40,761 nt of DNA from Nonomuraea zeae (GTDB taxonomy: Bacteria; Actinomycetota; Actinomycetes; Streptosporangiales; Streptosporangiaceae): positions 1-40,761 of the forward strand of contig NZ_VCKX01000090.1 in NCBI RefSeq assembly GCF_005889725.1. The letters are read 5' to 3'. Below, one piece after another: positions 32,701-39,983 of the stretch. The notes under the pieces are model-generated. The model was not told the origin of the DNA. It was given only the letters and a program-made list of their open reading frames with translations, and made no database searches. The translations under genes and the position numbers were made by a program. The number at the start of each line of letters is the position of its first letter. The stretch's first letter is position 1.

Positions 32701-33304
32701 CGGCCCACGCCTGCGGGGCGCCGACCTGCGGGACGCTCTCGTTCAGGGCGACCTTGGCCCTGCCGTCCAGCCACACCTTGGCGATGCCGCCGGACCTGGC
32801 GGCCGGCGCGGCGATCGTGGTCCAGAACGGGCGCGGGTCGTCGCCGACCTGGAGTGCCGCGCCCTTGACGCTGGGCAGCGGGCGCACCACCTGCGCCCCC
32901 GGCAGGGAGCGCGGCATGGCGCCGTCGTAGGTGACGATCACCGGAGGCGTGCCGCGGTAGCCCATCCCGGCTAATTCGGTGATGTTGAACAGCCGCCGGT
33001 CGAGGCGCTCGGCGGCGATCAGCGGGACCGCCTCGTCGGGGAGCACGTAGAGGTCGCCGCCGGCCTGCTGGACCCGGACGCCGCCCTGGGCGTCGGCCGG
33101 CCGGTCCACGGTGACGACGTCCTGGTCGCCGGGGCCGTCCACGTAATGGACCCGGTCGCCGGTGATGAGGGTGAGCTCGATGCCTTGGGGTGGAGTTTCC
33201 TGCTGGTCCGCGTGCGCCGCCCCGGCGGGGGCGGCCAGACCTGTCGCCACGAGGGCGACCACGAGCACGCCGGTCAGCCGACCGGCGGGTGGAGTGAGGG
33301 GCAT
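29732..33304 (-). CDS. Secreted S8-family subtilisin-like serine protease
   Basis: A large extracellular protease of 1190 residues. A Sec signal peptide (GVLVVALVATGLAAPAGAAHA, cleaved near residue 32) is followed by a long prosegment to about 190. The catalytic domain has D215 in VLDTGVDGTHPDL, H247 in NGHGTHVAS, oxyanion N343 in IAAGNS and S419 in NGTSMATPHVAG. A PA-type insert seems to occur later (QAVAAGAKLLVVVNDEP), with beta-rich C-terminal domains. No membrane anchor is present. The gene starts after a 119-base leader with three stacked hairpins, one covering the ribosome-site region. The regulator gene follows closely. Confidence 0.95.
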   Translation of the reverse strand: MPLTPPAGRLTGVLVVALVATGLAAPAGAAHADQQETPPQGIELTLITGDRVHYVDGPGDQDVVTVDRPADAQGGVRVQQAGGDLYVLPDEAVPLIAAERLDRRLFNITELAGMGYRGTPPVIVTYDGAMPRSLPGAQVVRPLPSVKGAALQVGDDPRPFWTTIAAPAARSGGIAKVWLDGRAKVALNESVPQVGAPQAWAAGYDGTGVKVAVLDTGVDGTHPDLKDRIAESTSFVPGEEVKDVNGHGTHVASTVAGTGAASQGANKGVAPGAELVVGKVLGDDGYGQDSWIIAGMEWAAGRAKVVSMSLGSDVPDGGTDPMAQAVDNLSRQHGTLFVIAAGNSYGEGTIGAPGSAASALTVGAVDKADERAEFSSMGPLYRSYGLKPDISAPGVSINAAHSSYNTEATGPYWRLNGTSMATPHVAGAAAILVQRHPGWTGQQLKDALMSSAKPLPYTPFQHGTGRLDVAAAVGATITATGSVPTAFYDWPHAAGDPKAERTIAYRNDGDADVPLDLAVSGSDAATLSAARLTVPAHGTAEATLSIDPAKLPPDTQVSGLVTATPAGNSGATPVRTAFGAVKERELYDLTLKLRDRAGKPVSGRVVLAGFDGSMAPYEVDGERTLRLPPSTYMAFSLLEVPGERADTRGMALLADPEIALDASKEVVLDASRARPVGVSTPKLSERRQLQLDFARTVPDGDPIRLGYILPIWYDSVYVSPTRKVTKGSFDYLTRWRLGEPALTLAVPGRPELVTTVQGGGTLTDGRSRLRTVAAGKGAAQDYAGIDAKGKAVIVTRSAEVSAEERAAQAVAAGAKLLVVVNDEPGRLYEFYGENLPIPVVLVTRDSAAGLAGKQVTVRQQTYPSYLYDLVDLHKGAVPDRDLSYRPRDLAEVRGVYRGATTGQEGGGFRYNLQDGWGPAFGFPEREYFPAERTEWVSTGAYRWYENHFIGGNDDWEMRQRPQVYRPGQRVTHEWFAPVVRPRLGTEYWGPFRESGGGLQLNIPPLSDGTPGHSGGGGDEYATMSIALYQGDKLVKQSKGRAMAVFDGLPDEAAPYRVTLDVNRDAQRWRTSTRTHTEWDFVSARPPEGSQYRTDIPMMQLDYDVKVLGPLVKLGLSATTQEWLDAPSKAARATLSVSYDDGRTWQPAVLVPSGKGAWTTVVRRGSLSLKATAADAKGNAVRQEIIRAIVS

Positions 33305-33314
33305 GACCGGATTT

Positions 33315-33414
33315 CACCTTTCCCACCAGGGGGCGGGAAAGGTGGTCCGGCTGGCGAAAACCCGCCCTGACGGGACTTCGCCAGCCGGACCTGACCTCTG
33401 GGGTCAGGTCCGGC
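33315..33414 (-). promoter_or_regulatory. Structured leader/terminator region between icmF and subtilase
   Basis: On the minus strand three strong stems follow each other. H2: 33402-33414 with 33384-33396, 13 bp perfect, 5-base loop. H1: 33378-33391 with 33344-33357, 14 bp perfect. H0: 33335-33344 with 33315-33324, 10 bp perfect. H2 and H1 share bases 33384-33391, so they exclude one another. H0 holds AAAGGTG, the best ribosome-site candidate for the subtilase. H2/H1 may terminate icmF transcription or act as an attenuator. Confidence 0.7.
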
Positions 33415-33423
33415 GGCTCGGGC

Positions 33424-36400
33424 TCAGACGTTGCGCCGGTACTGGCCGCCCGCCTCGAACAGGGCCTCGGTGATCTGGCCGAGCGAGCAGCCGCGGGCGG
33501 CCTCCATGAGCACGTCGAACGCGTTCTCCTCCGACATCGCCGCCTCACGCAGCCGCGCGAGCAGCGCCGGGGCCTCGGAGCGGTTGCGCTCGTGGAAGGC
33601 GTGCAGGCGGTCGAGCTGGGAGCGCTTCTCCTCTTCCGTGCCCCTGGCCAGCTCCAGCTTGTGCGGCTCGGGCTCGTCCTCGCCGCGCGGGTTCCTGAAG
33701 GTGTTGACGCCGACGATGGGCAGCGAGCCGTCGTGCTTGCGCATCTCGTACAGCATGGACTCATCCTGGATCTTGCCGCGCTGGTAGCCGGTCTCCATCG
33801 CGCCCAGCACGCCGCCCCGGTCCGACAGCCGCTCGAACTCGCCCAGCACCGCCTCCTCCACCAGGTCCGTCAGCTCATCGACGATGAACGAGCCCTGCAG
33901 CGGGTTCTCGTTCCTGGCCAGGCCCCACTCGCGGTTGATGATGAGCTGGATCGCCATGGCCCTGCGGACCGAGTCGGCCGACGGGGTGGTCACGGCCTCG
34001 TCGAAAGCGTTGGTGTGCAGGCTGTTGCAGTTGTCGTAGATGGCGATCAGGGCCTGGAGGGTGGTGCGGATGTCGTTGAAGTTCATCTCCTGGGCGTGCA
34101 GGGATCTGCCCGAGGTCTGGATGTGGTACTTCAGCTTCTGCGAACGCTCGCCCGCGCCGTAGCGCTCCCTCATCGCCACCGCCCAGATGCGGCGGGCCAC
34201 CCGCCCGAGCACGCTGTACTCGGGGTCCATGCCGTTGGAGAAGAAGAACGACAGGTTGGGCGCGAAGTCGTCGATCTTCATGCCCCGCGCCAGGTACGCC
34301 TCCACGTAGGTGAACCCGTTGGCGAGGGTGAAGGCGAGCTGGCTGATCGGGTTGGCCCCGGCCTCGGCGATGTGGTAGCCGGAGATCGAGACCGAGTAGA
34401 AGTTGCGGACCCCGTTCCTGATGAACCACTCCTGGATGTCGGCCATCATCCGCAGCGAGAACTCCGTGGAGAAGATGCACGTGTTCTGGCCCTGGTCCTC
34501 CTTCAGGATGTCCGCCTGCACGGTGCCCCTGACGGTGGCCAGCGTGCGGGTGCGCAGCTCGCGGTCCTCCTGCTCGTCCGGGAGGCGGTCGTGCTCGGCG
34601 TGGAAGCGGTCCCTGGCCTGGTCGATGGCGGCGTTCAGGTAGAAGGCCAGGATCGTGGGGGCCGGGCCGTTGATCGTCATGGAGACCGAGGTGTTGGGCG
34701 CGGCCAGGTCGAACCCGTCGTAGAGCACCTTCATGTCGTCGAGCGTGGCGATGGAGACGCCCGACGTGCCGACCTTGCCGTAGATGTCGGGCCGCAGGTC
34801 CGGGTCGTGGCCGTACAGCGTCACCGAGTCGAACGCCGTGGACAGCCGCGTCGCGGGCTGGCCCTCGGACAGCAGCTTGAACCGCCGGTTGGTGCGGAAC
34901 GGGTCGCCCTCCCCCGCGAACATCCTGGTCGGGTCCTCGTCGTCACGCTTGAACGGGAAGACGCCGGCGGTGAAGGGGAAGGCGCCCGGCAGGTTCTCCG
35001 ACCGCAGGAACCGCAGGAGGTCGCCGTGGTCGGAGTAGCGCGGCAGGGCCACCCGCGGGATGCGGTTGCCCGAGAGGGTCTCGCGCCAGAGCGGGGTGTG
35101 GATCTCCCGGTCGCGGATCTTCACCACCAGCTCGTCGGCGGAGTATCGCTCCTTGAGGGCCGGCCAGGCGTCGAGCAGGGCGCGGCTCTCGTCGCTGAGC
35201 TCGCCGTCCGCCCGCGCGACCAGCTCGGCCAGCCGCGGCTCCCCGTCCAGCAGGGCCTGTACGGCGGTGACCTGCTGGCGGCGGCGGGCGATCTCGGCCT
35301 GGGCCAGCGTCTCGGCGTGGTAGCCGCGGACGGTCTCGGCGATCTCGGCCAGGTAGCGGACCCTGGCGGGCGGGACGATCGCGGCCGACGCCTGCGAGGT
35401 GCGGCCCGAGACCTGCGGGAGCAGCCCTGGGCTCTCCCCGGTCGGCAGGAGCCCCTTGAGGTGGTGGTAGAGGGCCGTGACGCCGGCGTCGTTGTAGCGG
35501 GCGGCGATGGTGCCGTAGACCGGCATCTCGTCGGGTGACACGCCGAACGCCTCGCGGTTGCGGACAAGCTGGCGGCGTACGTCGCGCAACGCGTCCTCCG
35601 CGCCGCGCCGCTCGTACTTGTTGATCACCACGGCTTCGGCGAAGTCCAGCATGTCGATCTTCTCCAGCTGGGAGGCCGCGCCGAACTCGGGCGTCATCAC
35701 GTAGATGGGCACGTCGACGTGCGGGACGATGCCGGCGTCGCCCTGGCCGATGCCGGGCGTCTCCACGATCACCAGGTCGTATCCCGCGGCCCGGCAGGCG
35801 GTGATCACGTCGTCGAGGCAGGCGGGCACCTCGTTCTGGGCGCCCCTGGTGGCCAGGGAGCGGAAGTAGGTCTGGGGGCCCAGGCTGTTCATCCTGATGC
35901 GGTCGCCGAGCAGCGCGCCGCCGCCGCGCCTGCGGGTGGGGTCGATGGCGATGATCGCGATCCGCAGCTTGTCGTCGTTGTCGACGCGGAACCTGCGGAC
36001 CAGCTCGTCGGTGAGCGAGGACTTGCCGGAGCCGCCCGTACCGGTGATGCCGAGCACGGGCGCGCGCCGCTGCAGGGTGCCGCGCAGGCCCTCGACCAGG
36101 TCGGCGGGGGCGCGGCCGGACTCGATCAGGGTGATCGCGCGGGCCAGCGCCGCCTGGTCGCCCGAGGCCACGGCCTCCACCGAGGGGGCGTCGCCGAGCT
36201 CGACGTCGCAGTCCTCGATGAGCTTGTTGATCATGCCGGGCAGGCCGTACCGCTGGCCGTCCTCCGGCGAGAAGATGCGGGTGACGCCGCGCGAGTGCAG
36301 CAGCTCGATCTCCTCGGGGACGATCACGCCGCCTCCGCCGCCATACACCTTGACGTGGCCGGCGCCGCGCTCGCGCAGCAGCTCCACCAGGTAGGAGAAG

Positions 36401-36621
36401 AACTCCACATGCCCGCCCTGGTACGAGCTGATCGCCACCCCCTGGGCGTCCTCCTGGATGGCGGCCGTGACGATCTCGTCGACCGAACGGTTGTGCCCGA
36501 GGTGGATCACCTCGGCGCCCTGCGACTGGAGGATCCGCCGCATGATGTTGATCGCCGCGTCATGGCCGTCGAACAGGGCCGCGGCGGTCACGAAACGGAC
36601 TGGGTGTACCGGGACGTGCAC
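33424..36621 (-). CDS. icmF: Fused isobutyryl-CoA mutase (IcmF)
   Basis: Adenosylcobalamin-dependent enzyme interconverting isobutyryl-CoA and n-butyryl-CoA, with its G-protein chaperone fused in the middle. The protein has 1065 residues, normal for IcmF. B12 domain: LFDGHDAAINIMRRIL (16-31), with H20 as the cobalt ligand. MeaI-type GTPase: P-loop GTGGSGKSS (194-202), IDPTRRRGGGALLGDRIRM, ETPGIGQGD, VINKYERRG. The mutase barrel (about 520-1050) includes YGKVGTSGVSIATLDDMKVL and FSTEFSLRMMADIQEWF. It could also accept pivalyl- or isovaleryl-type CoAs, which sequence reading alone cannot decide. It diverges from the glucose dehydrogenase gene, with a strong palindrome between them. Confidence 0.97.
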   Translation of the reverse strand: MHVPVHPVRFVTAAALFDGHDAAINIMRRILQSQGAEVIHLGHNRSVDEIVTAAIQEDAQGVAISSYQGGHVEFFSYLVELLRERGAGHVKVYGGGGGVIVPEEIELLHSRGVTRIFSPEDGQRYGLPGMINKLIEDCDVELGDAPSVEAVASGDQAALARAITLIESGRAPADLVEGLRGTLQRRAPVLGITGTGGSGKSSLTDELVRRFRVDNDDKLRIAIIAIDPTRRRGGGALLGDRIRMNSLGPQTYFRSLATRGAQNEVPACLDDVITACRAAGYDLVIVETPGIGQGDAGIVPHVDVPIYVMTPEFGAASQLEKIDMLDFAEAVVINKYERRGAEDALRDVRRQLVRNREAFGVSPDEMPVYGTIAARYNDAGVTALYHHLKGLLPTGESPGLLPQVSGRTSQASAAIVPPARVRYLAEIAETVRGYHAETLAQAEIARRRQQVTAVQALLDGEPRLAELVARADGELSDESRALLDAWPALKERYSADELVVKIRDREIHTPLWRETLSGNRIPRVALPRYSDHGDLLRFLRSENLPGAFPFTAGVFPFKRDDEDPTRMFAGEGDPFRTNRRFKLLSEGQPATRLSTAFDSVTLYGHDPDLRPDIYGKVGTSGVSIATLDDMKVLYDGFDLAAPNTSVSMTINGPAPTILAFYLNAAIDQARDRFHAEHDRLPDEQEDRELRTRTLATVRGTVQADILKEDQGQNTCIFSTEFSLRMMADIQEWFIRNGVRNFYSVSISGYHIAEAGANPISQLAFTLANGFTYVEAYLARGMKIDDFAPNLSFFFSNGMDPEYSVLGRVARRIWAVAMRERYGAGERSQKLKYHIQTSGRSLHAQEMNFNDIRTTLQALIAIYDNCNSLHTNAFDEAVTTPSADSVRRAMAIQLIINREWGLARNENPLQGSFIVDELTDLVEEAVLGEFERLSDRGGVLGAMETGYQRGKIQDESMLYEMRKHDGSLPIVGVNTFRNPRGEDEPEPHKLELARGTEEEKRSQLDRLHAFHERNRSEAPALLARLREAAMSEENAFDVLMEAARGCSLGQITEALFEAGGQYRRNV

Positions 36622-36659
36622 GCCTGATCACTCCTTCGTGAGGGCTACTCCTTCGAAGA

Positions 36660-36677
36660 TACTAGGACGTCCTACTA
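36660..36677. promoter_or_regulatory. Operator-like palindrome between icmF and dehydrogenase
   Basis: TACTAGGACGTCCTACTA is symmetric at 16 of 18 positions, with a perfect 12-bp core TAGGACGTCCTA (36663-36674). It overlaps possible -10 elements on both strands (TACTAT on plus, TAGTAT on minus). Size and symmetry resemble TetR-family operators. ACTCCTTCG also occurs twice between it and icmF. Confidence 0.55.
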
Positions 36678-36725
36678 TTTCCCAAGAGCGTCCGGGGTAA
36701 GGAGGGGGCAAGGGGGGTGACGGCG

Positions 36726-37775
36726 ATGCGTGCACTGACGTTCGTACCGGGCTGTAAAGGGACGCTCGACGTGGGGGAGGTGCCTGATCCGGCGCCTGGT
36801 CAGGGCGAATTGCTCGTCCAGGGCCTGGCCCTGGGGATCTGCGGGACCGACCGGGAGCTCGCGGACGCCGACTACGGCTTCCCGTCCGGCGGGCGGGAGC
36901 GCATGATCATCGGGCACGAGTCCCTCGGCCGGGTGCTCGAAGCGCCGGAGGGCTCCGCCTTCTCCCCCGGCGACCTGATCGCCGGTGTCGTCCGCCGGCC
37001 CGACCCCGTGCCCTGCGGGGCGTGCGCGCGGGGCGAGTTCGACATGTGCCGCAACGGCGGCTACACCGAGCGCGGCATCAAGGAGCTCGACGGGTTCGGC
37101 AGCGAGCTCTGGAGCATCGAGGCCGGCTACGCGGTGCGGCTCGATCCGGCGCTCGAACAGGTCGGCGTGCTGGTCGAGCCGGCGTCGGTGGTCGCCAAGG
37201 CCTGGGACCAGATCGAGCGGATCGGCTCGCGCGGCTGGTTCGAGCCCCGCACGCTGCTGGTCACGGGGGCGGGGCCGATCGGGCTGCTGGCGGCCCTGCT
37301 CGGGCAGCAGCGCGGGCTGGAGGTGCACGTGCTGGACCGGGCTCCCAAGGGCCTGAAGTCGAGCCTGGTGGCCGATCTGGGCGGGACCTACCACTCGGCC
37401 TCGTCGCTGGCGGAGTTCACCGATCACAAGCCGGACATCATCATCGAGTGCACCGGGGCCGGGTCGCTCGTCATGGAGGCCATGACCTCGACCGCGCCTG
37501 TCGGGATCGTGTGCCTGGCGGGCCTGTCGCCCGGCGGGCGCGCGCATCGCGTGGACGCCGGGGTGATCAACCGGGACGTCGTCCTGGAGAACGACGTGAT
37601 CTTCGGGACGGTCAACGCGAACCTGCGGCACTTCAGGGAGGCGGCGGTGGCGCTGGCACAGGCCGACGTCGGGTGGCTGGAGCGGCTGATCACGCGACGG
37701 GTGCCGCTCACGCGGGCCCTGGAGGCCTTCGAGCCCGGCGACCACGTCAAGGTCGTCCTCGACCTGACCGCCTGA
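36726..37775 (+). CDS. Zinc-dependent glucose 1-dehydrogenase-like enzyme
   Basis: MDR-family sugar dehydrogenase of 349 residues, resembling archaeal/actinobacterial glucose 1-dehydrogenase (oxidation of glucose to gluconolactone with NAD(P)). It retains the classical zinc ligands missing from the two MDR paralogues of the sugar locus: GICGTD (near 38), GHES (near 63) and the structural loop CGACARGEFDMC (near 96-107). Further signatures are TERGIKELDGFGSE and LVEPASVVAKAWDQ; the Rossmann motif is VTGAGPIGLLAALL. The start is ATG 36726; GTG 36717 is an alternative, and purine-rich sites precede both. The exact sugar is uncertain. Its 3' end is tandemly duplicated. Confidence 0.88.
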   Translation: MRALTFVPGCKGTLDVGEVPDPAPGQGELLVQGLALGICGTDRELADADYGFPSGGRERMIIGHESLGRVLEAPEGSAFSPGDLIAGVVRRPDPVPCGACARGEFDMCRNGGYTERGIKELDGFGSELWSIEAGYAVRLDPALEQVGVLVEPASVVAKAWDQIERIGSRGWFEPRTLLVTGAGPIGLLAALLGQQRGLEVHVLDRAPKGLKSSLVADLGGTYHSASSLAEFTDHKPDIIIECTGAGSLVMEAMTSTAPVGIVCLAGLSPGGRAHRVDAGVINRDVVLENDVIFGTVNANLRHFREAAVALAQADVGWLERLITRRVPLTRALEAFEPGDHVKVVLDLTA

Positions 37776-37826
37776 CACGCCGCCCGGCCCGGCGCCCACC
37801 TGACCGCCTGACACGCCGCCCGGCCC
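37762..37826. repeat. Perfect 29-bp direct repeat duplicating the dehydrogenase 3' end
   Basis: 37762-37790 and 37798-37826 are identical, offset 36 bp. The first copy carries the last codons (DLTA) and TGA of the dehydrogenase. A partial third copy (TGACCGCCCTG) follows near 37838. The second copy runs into a GGCCCCGGGGCC palindrome (37822-37833) that could help terminate the convergent genes. Confidence 0.85.
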
Positions 37827-37902
37827 CGGGGCCCGCATGACCGCCCTGCGCCCTGTGCGGCCGGGTGGCCGCCTGGTCCGGCCGGGTGAGCGTCTGGGCG
37901 GC

Positions 37903-38988
37903 TCAGTCCGGCTCGTAGGGCTTGCGGCGCGTCGGGCCGGCGTGCTTGGAGGCCGCGCGGGCCGAACCTGCCGAGACCCGGGTCCGCGCGGGACGTCCCG
38001 ATTGCGCGGGGGCCGGGTGCGGCGGCGCCCCGTCCGGCTCCGCGGGCGGTTCCGGGGCAGGGGCCTTCTGGCGGGCCGGCGTCTTGTCACGCGCCGAGGT
38101 CTTGGCGCCTGCCGGGGCTTTCGCCTTCGCCGGAGTCTTGGGGGTCGCCGGAGTCTTGGAGTTCGCCGGAGTCTTGGGGGTCGCGGGAGTCCTGGGGCTT
38201 GAGGTGGCCGCCGGGGACTTGGGGCCTGAGCCGCCCGCCTGGGACCTGGTGGACGAGGTGGTCGAGGTGGCCGCCGGGGGCCTGTCGCGTGCGCCCTTCT
38301 CGGCCCGGCCGGTGCTTGGTGCGTTCCACGGCCAGGTGAAGCGGCGGTGGGTGCCACGCCGGCGGCCCGACACGCGTAAGGACAGGACGATGGTCATGAG
38401 CACCATCGCGGCCAGCAGCGCGGGCGGCGTGCCCAGCACGTCCAGCGGCGATCCCTGCCCGGCTCCGGCGCGCGGCGCGGGGACGAACGGCTGCTCGGTC
38501 GAGCGGATCTCGTCGAGCTTGCCGGCCTCGGCCTTGACCATGCGCGGCAGGCCGTACCCGACGACCTTGTCCGTCTCCCTGGTCTTGCGCTTGAGCCAGA
38601 CGCGATCGACGTTCGCCTCGATGGTGTGGATCTTCGTGCCCTCGACGCGCTCCACGACCCCCACGTGGTCGATGCCCTTGTAGCTCTTGCCGCCGCGCCA
38701 GTCGAAGAAGACCAGGGCCCCGGGCTCGGGCTGTTGCGTCCAGGCGCCCTGCTTGATGAACCAGGCCGCGTGGGAGGGTGTCCAGGCGAACTGGCCGACG
38801 TAGTCGCTGATGCCGGCCCTGTCGGCGGCCCAGGCGATGAACATGTCACACCACGGCGCGTCGCGATACTGGGTGTCTTGGACGCGATCCGCGTACCACT
38901 GGCCGAACTTGGTGAACTGGCCGCTCTTCTCCTTGTAGCCGAGTTCCTGCCGCACCGTCTTCAGCAGCTCGTCAGCGATCGGGTCCAG
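37903..38988 (-). CDS. Membrane CHAP-domain amidase with Lys/Pro/Ala-rich tail; apparent CTG start
   Basis: Probable peptidoglycan amidase/endopeptidase of 361 residues. The CHAP domain has catalytic C47 (APWCDMFIAWAAD), H108 (GIDHVGVVERV) and N126 (IEANVD). One TM helix follows (about 184-204, ALLAAMVLMTIVLSL), then arginines. The last 130 residues are low complexity, with TPKTPA-like units resembling histone H1 tails. No signal peptide is present; positive-inside logic puts CHAP outside. GGAGGA with 6-base spacing precedes CTG 38988 (LDPIADELLKTVRQELGY); a GTG at 38955 would remove the conserved-looking first helix and has no ribosome site. Hence CTG is my preferred start, with moderate confidence. 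Confidence 0.82.
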   Translation of the reverse strand: MDPIADELLKTVRQELGYKEKSGQFTKFGQWYADRVQDTQYRDAPWCDMFIAWAADRAGISDYVGQFAWTPSHAAWFIKQGAWTQQPEPGALVFFDWRGGKSYKGIDHVGVVERVEGTKIHTIEANVDRVWLKRKTRETDKVVGYGLPRMVKAEAGKLDEIRSTEQPFVPAPRAGAGQGSPLDVLGTPPALLAAMVLMTIVLSLRVSGRRRGTHRRFTWPWNAPSTGRAEKGARDRPPAATSTTSSTRSQAGGSGPKSPAATSSPRTPATPKTPANSKTPATPKTPAKAKAPAGAKTSARDKTPARQKAPAPEPPAEPDGAPPHPAPAQSGRPARTRVSAGSARAASKHAGPTRRKPYEPD

Positions 38989-39082
38989 GGTGACTCCTCC
39001 CAGAAAACCGCCAAATCACGATGGACTGTAGTAGCGCCATCGCGAGTGTGCGCGCATGACCGGGAAAGTGTCGTGCTATGTA

Positions 39083-39094
39083 CCGAAATTTCGG
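39083..39094. promoter_or_regulatory. Palindrome CCGAAATTTCGG upstream of CHAP gene
   Basis: A perfect 12-bp AT-centred palindrome lies about 95 bases upstream of the CHAP gene start, in the 148-bp gap after the PP2C gene. A further stem, CGATGG with CCATCG, lies nearer the start. It is a possible operator; no regulator is known. Confidence 0.35.
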
Positions 39095-39136
39095 CTCTGT
39101 GACTCCTGAGGCTGGTGAGACTCACTACTACCCTGG

Positions 39137-39907
39137 TTAGGAGCCGGCACCGACCCTGTAGACGCCCGCGTCTCCCGCGCCGGGCGCGACCACGTCGGCC
39201 ACGACCACGGTCACGTTGTCGGGCGAGCCGCCCTCGTTGGCCAGGTCGATCAACCGCTGGACGGCGGCGCCGGGGTCTGCCACCGTGGTCAGCACCTCAT
39301 GCAGGACCTCGGGCCCGAGCACCGTCGTGAGCCCGTCGGAGCACAGGAGGTAGCGATCATCAGGCTCGGCTTCGCGCAACGCCATGTCAGGCTCCGCCCT
39401 GCCCTCGCTGCCCAGCACGCGCAGCACCATGGAACGCCGGGGGTGCACGGCAGCTTGATCCTCCGTTATCCGCCCTTCGTCCACCATCGACTGCACAAGT
39501 GTGTGATCCTTGGTCATCTGGTAAAGAGCACCATCGCGCAGCAGATATCCGCGGGAGTCACCGAGATGAGCCAGGGCGAACCGGTAGCCGTCCCACAGCA
39601 TGGCGGTCACCGTGGTCCCCATCCCCCTGCGCGCGGGGTCGATGTCGGCCAGCTCGACCAGCCTGCGCGCCGCCTCGTGCACGGCGCCCTCCAGCGCCGC
39701 CTCCAGGTCGGAGCCGGTCTCGGGAAGCGTGGCATCCAGCTCGCGCATGACGGCGATCGCCGCCGAGCTCGCCAGCTCGCCGGCCGCGTGTCCGCCCATC
39801 CCGTCAGCCACCACGAGCAGCCGGCCACTGGCGTAGCCCGAATCCTCGTTCTGCTCCCTGCGGCGGCCCACGTCTGATCCGGCGGCATAGCGGATGTTGT
39901 GCTTCAT
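39137..39907 (-). CDS. PP2C-family protein serine/threonine phosphatase
   Basis: Metal-dependent phosphatase of 256 residues, PstP/SpoIIE-like fold without a membrane segment, hence cytoplasmic. All PP2C motifs are present: REQNEDSGYA (17-26), VVADGMGGHAAGE (32-44), GMGTTVTAML, ALAHLGDSRGYLLRDG, LLCSDGLTTVL and SPDNVTVVVADV. It probably reverses Ser/Thr kinase signalling; no kinase gene is adjacent. Start ATG 39907 has AGGG close upstream, and a plausible promoter precedes it. It diverges from the HTH/methylase-like gene across 76 bp and lies upstream of the CHAP gene on the same strand. Confidence 0.95.
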   Translation of the reverse strand: MKHNIRYAAGSDVGRRREQNEDSGYASGRLLVVADGMGGHAAGELASSAAIAVMRELDATLPETGSDLEAALEGAVHEAARRLVELADIDPARRGMGTTVTAMLWDGYRFALAHLGDSRGYLLRDGALYQMTKDHTLVQSMVDEGRITEDQAAVHPRRSMVLRVLGSEGRAEPDMALREAEPDDRYLLCSDGLTTVLGPEVLHEVLTTVADPGAAVQRLIDLANEGGSPDNVTVVVADVVAPGAGDAGVYRVGAGS

Positions 39908-39914
39908 ACCCTGC

Positions 39915-39943
39915 AGTAAATCATTGGTTGAAAGACTTCACAA
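39915..39943 (-). promoter_or_regulatory. Probable promoter of PP2C gene
   Basis: On the minus strand, TTGTGA (39943-39938), a 17-base spacer and TTTACT (39920-39915) match -35/-10 consensus at 4 of 6 positions each, 8 bases before the ATG. The -35 lies inside an inverted repeat, so binding there could repress it. Confidence 0.4.
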
Positions 39944-39969
39944 GCAGATGCGCTGAAGACTCTTGTGAA
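39937..39969. promoter_or_regulatory. Inverted repeat in PP2C/HTH-gene divergent promoter
   Basis: TTCACAAG (39937-39944) and CTTGTGAA (39962-39969) are perfect 8-bp inverted arms with a 17-base spacer. AAGACT also repeats directly beside them. The position between two divergent starts suggests an operator, perhaps bound by the adjacent HTH protein. Confidence 0.5.
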
Positions 39970-39983
39970 CTACTGTGGGCTTC

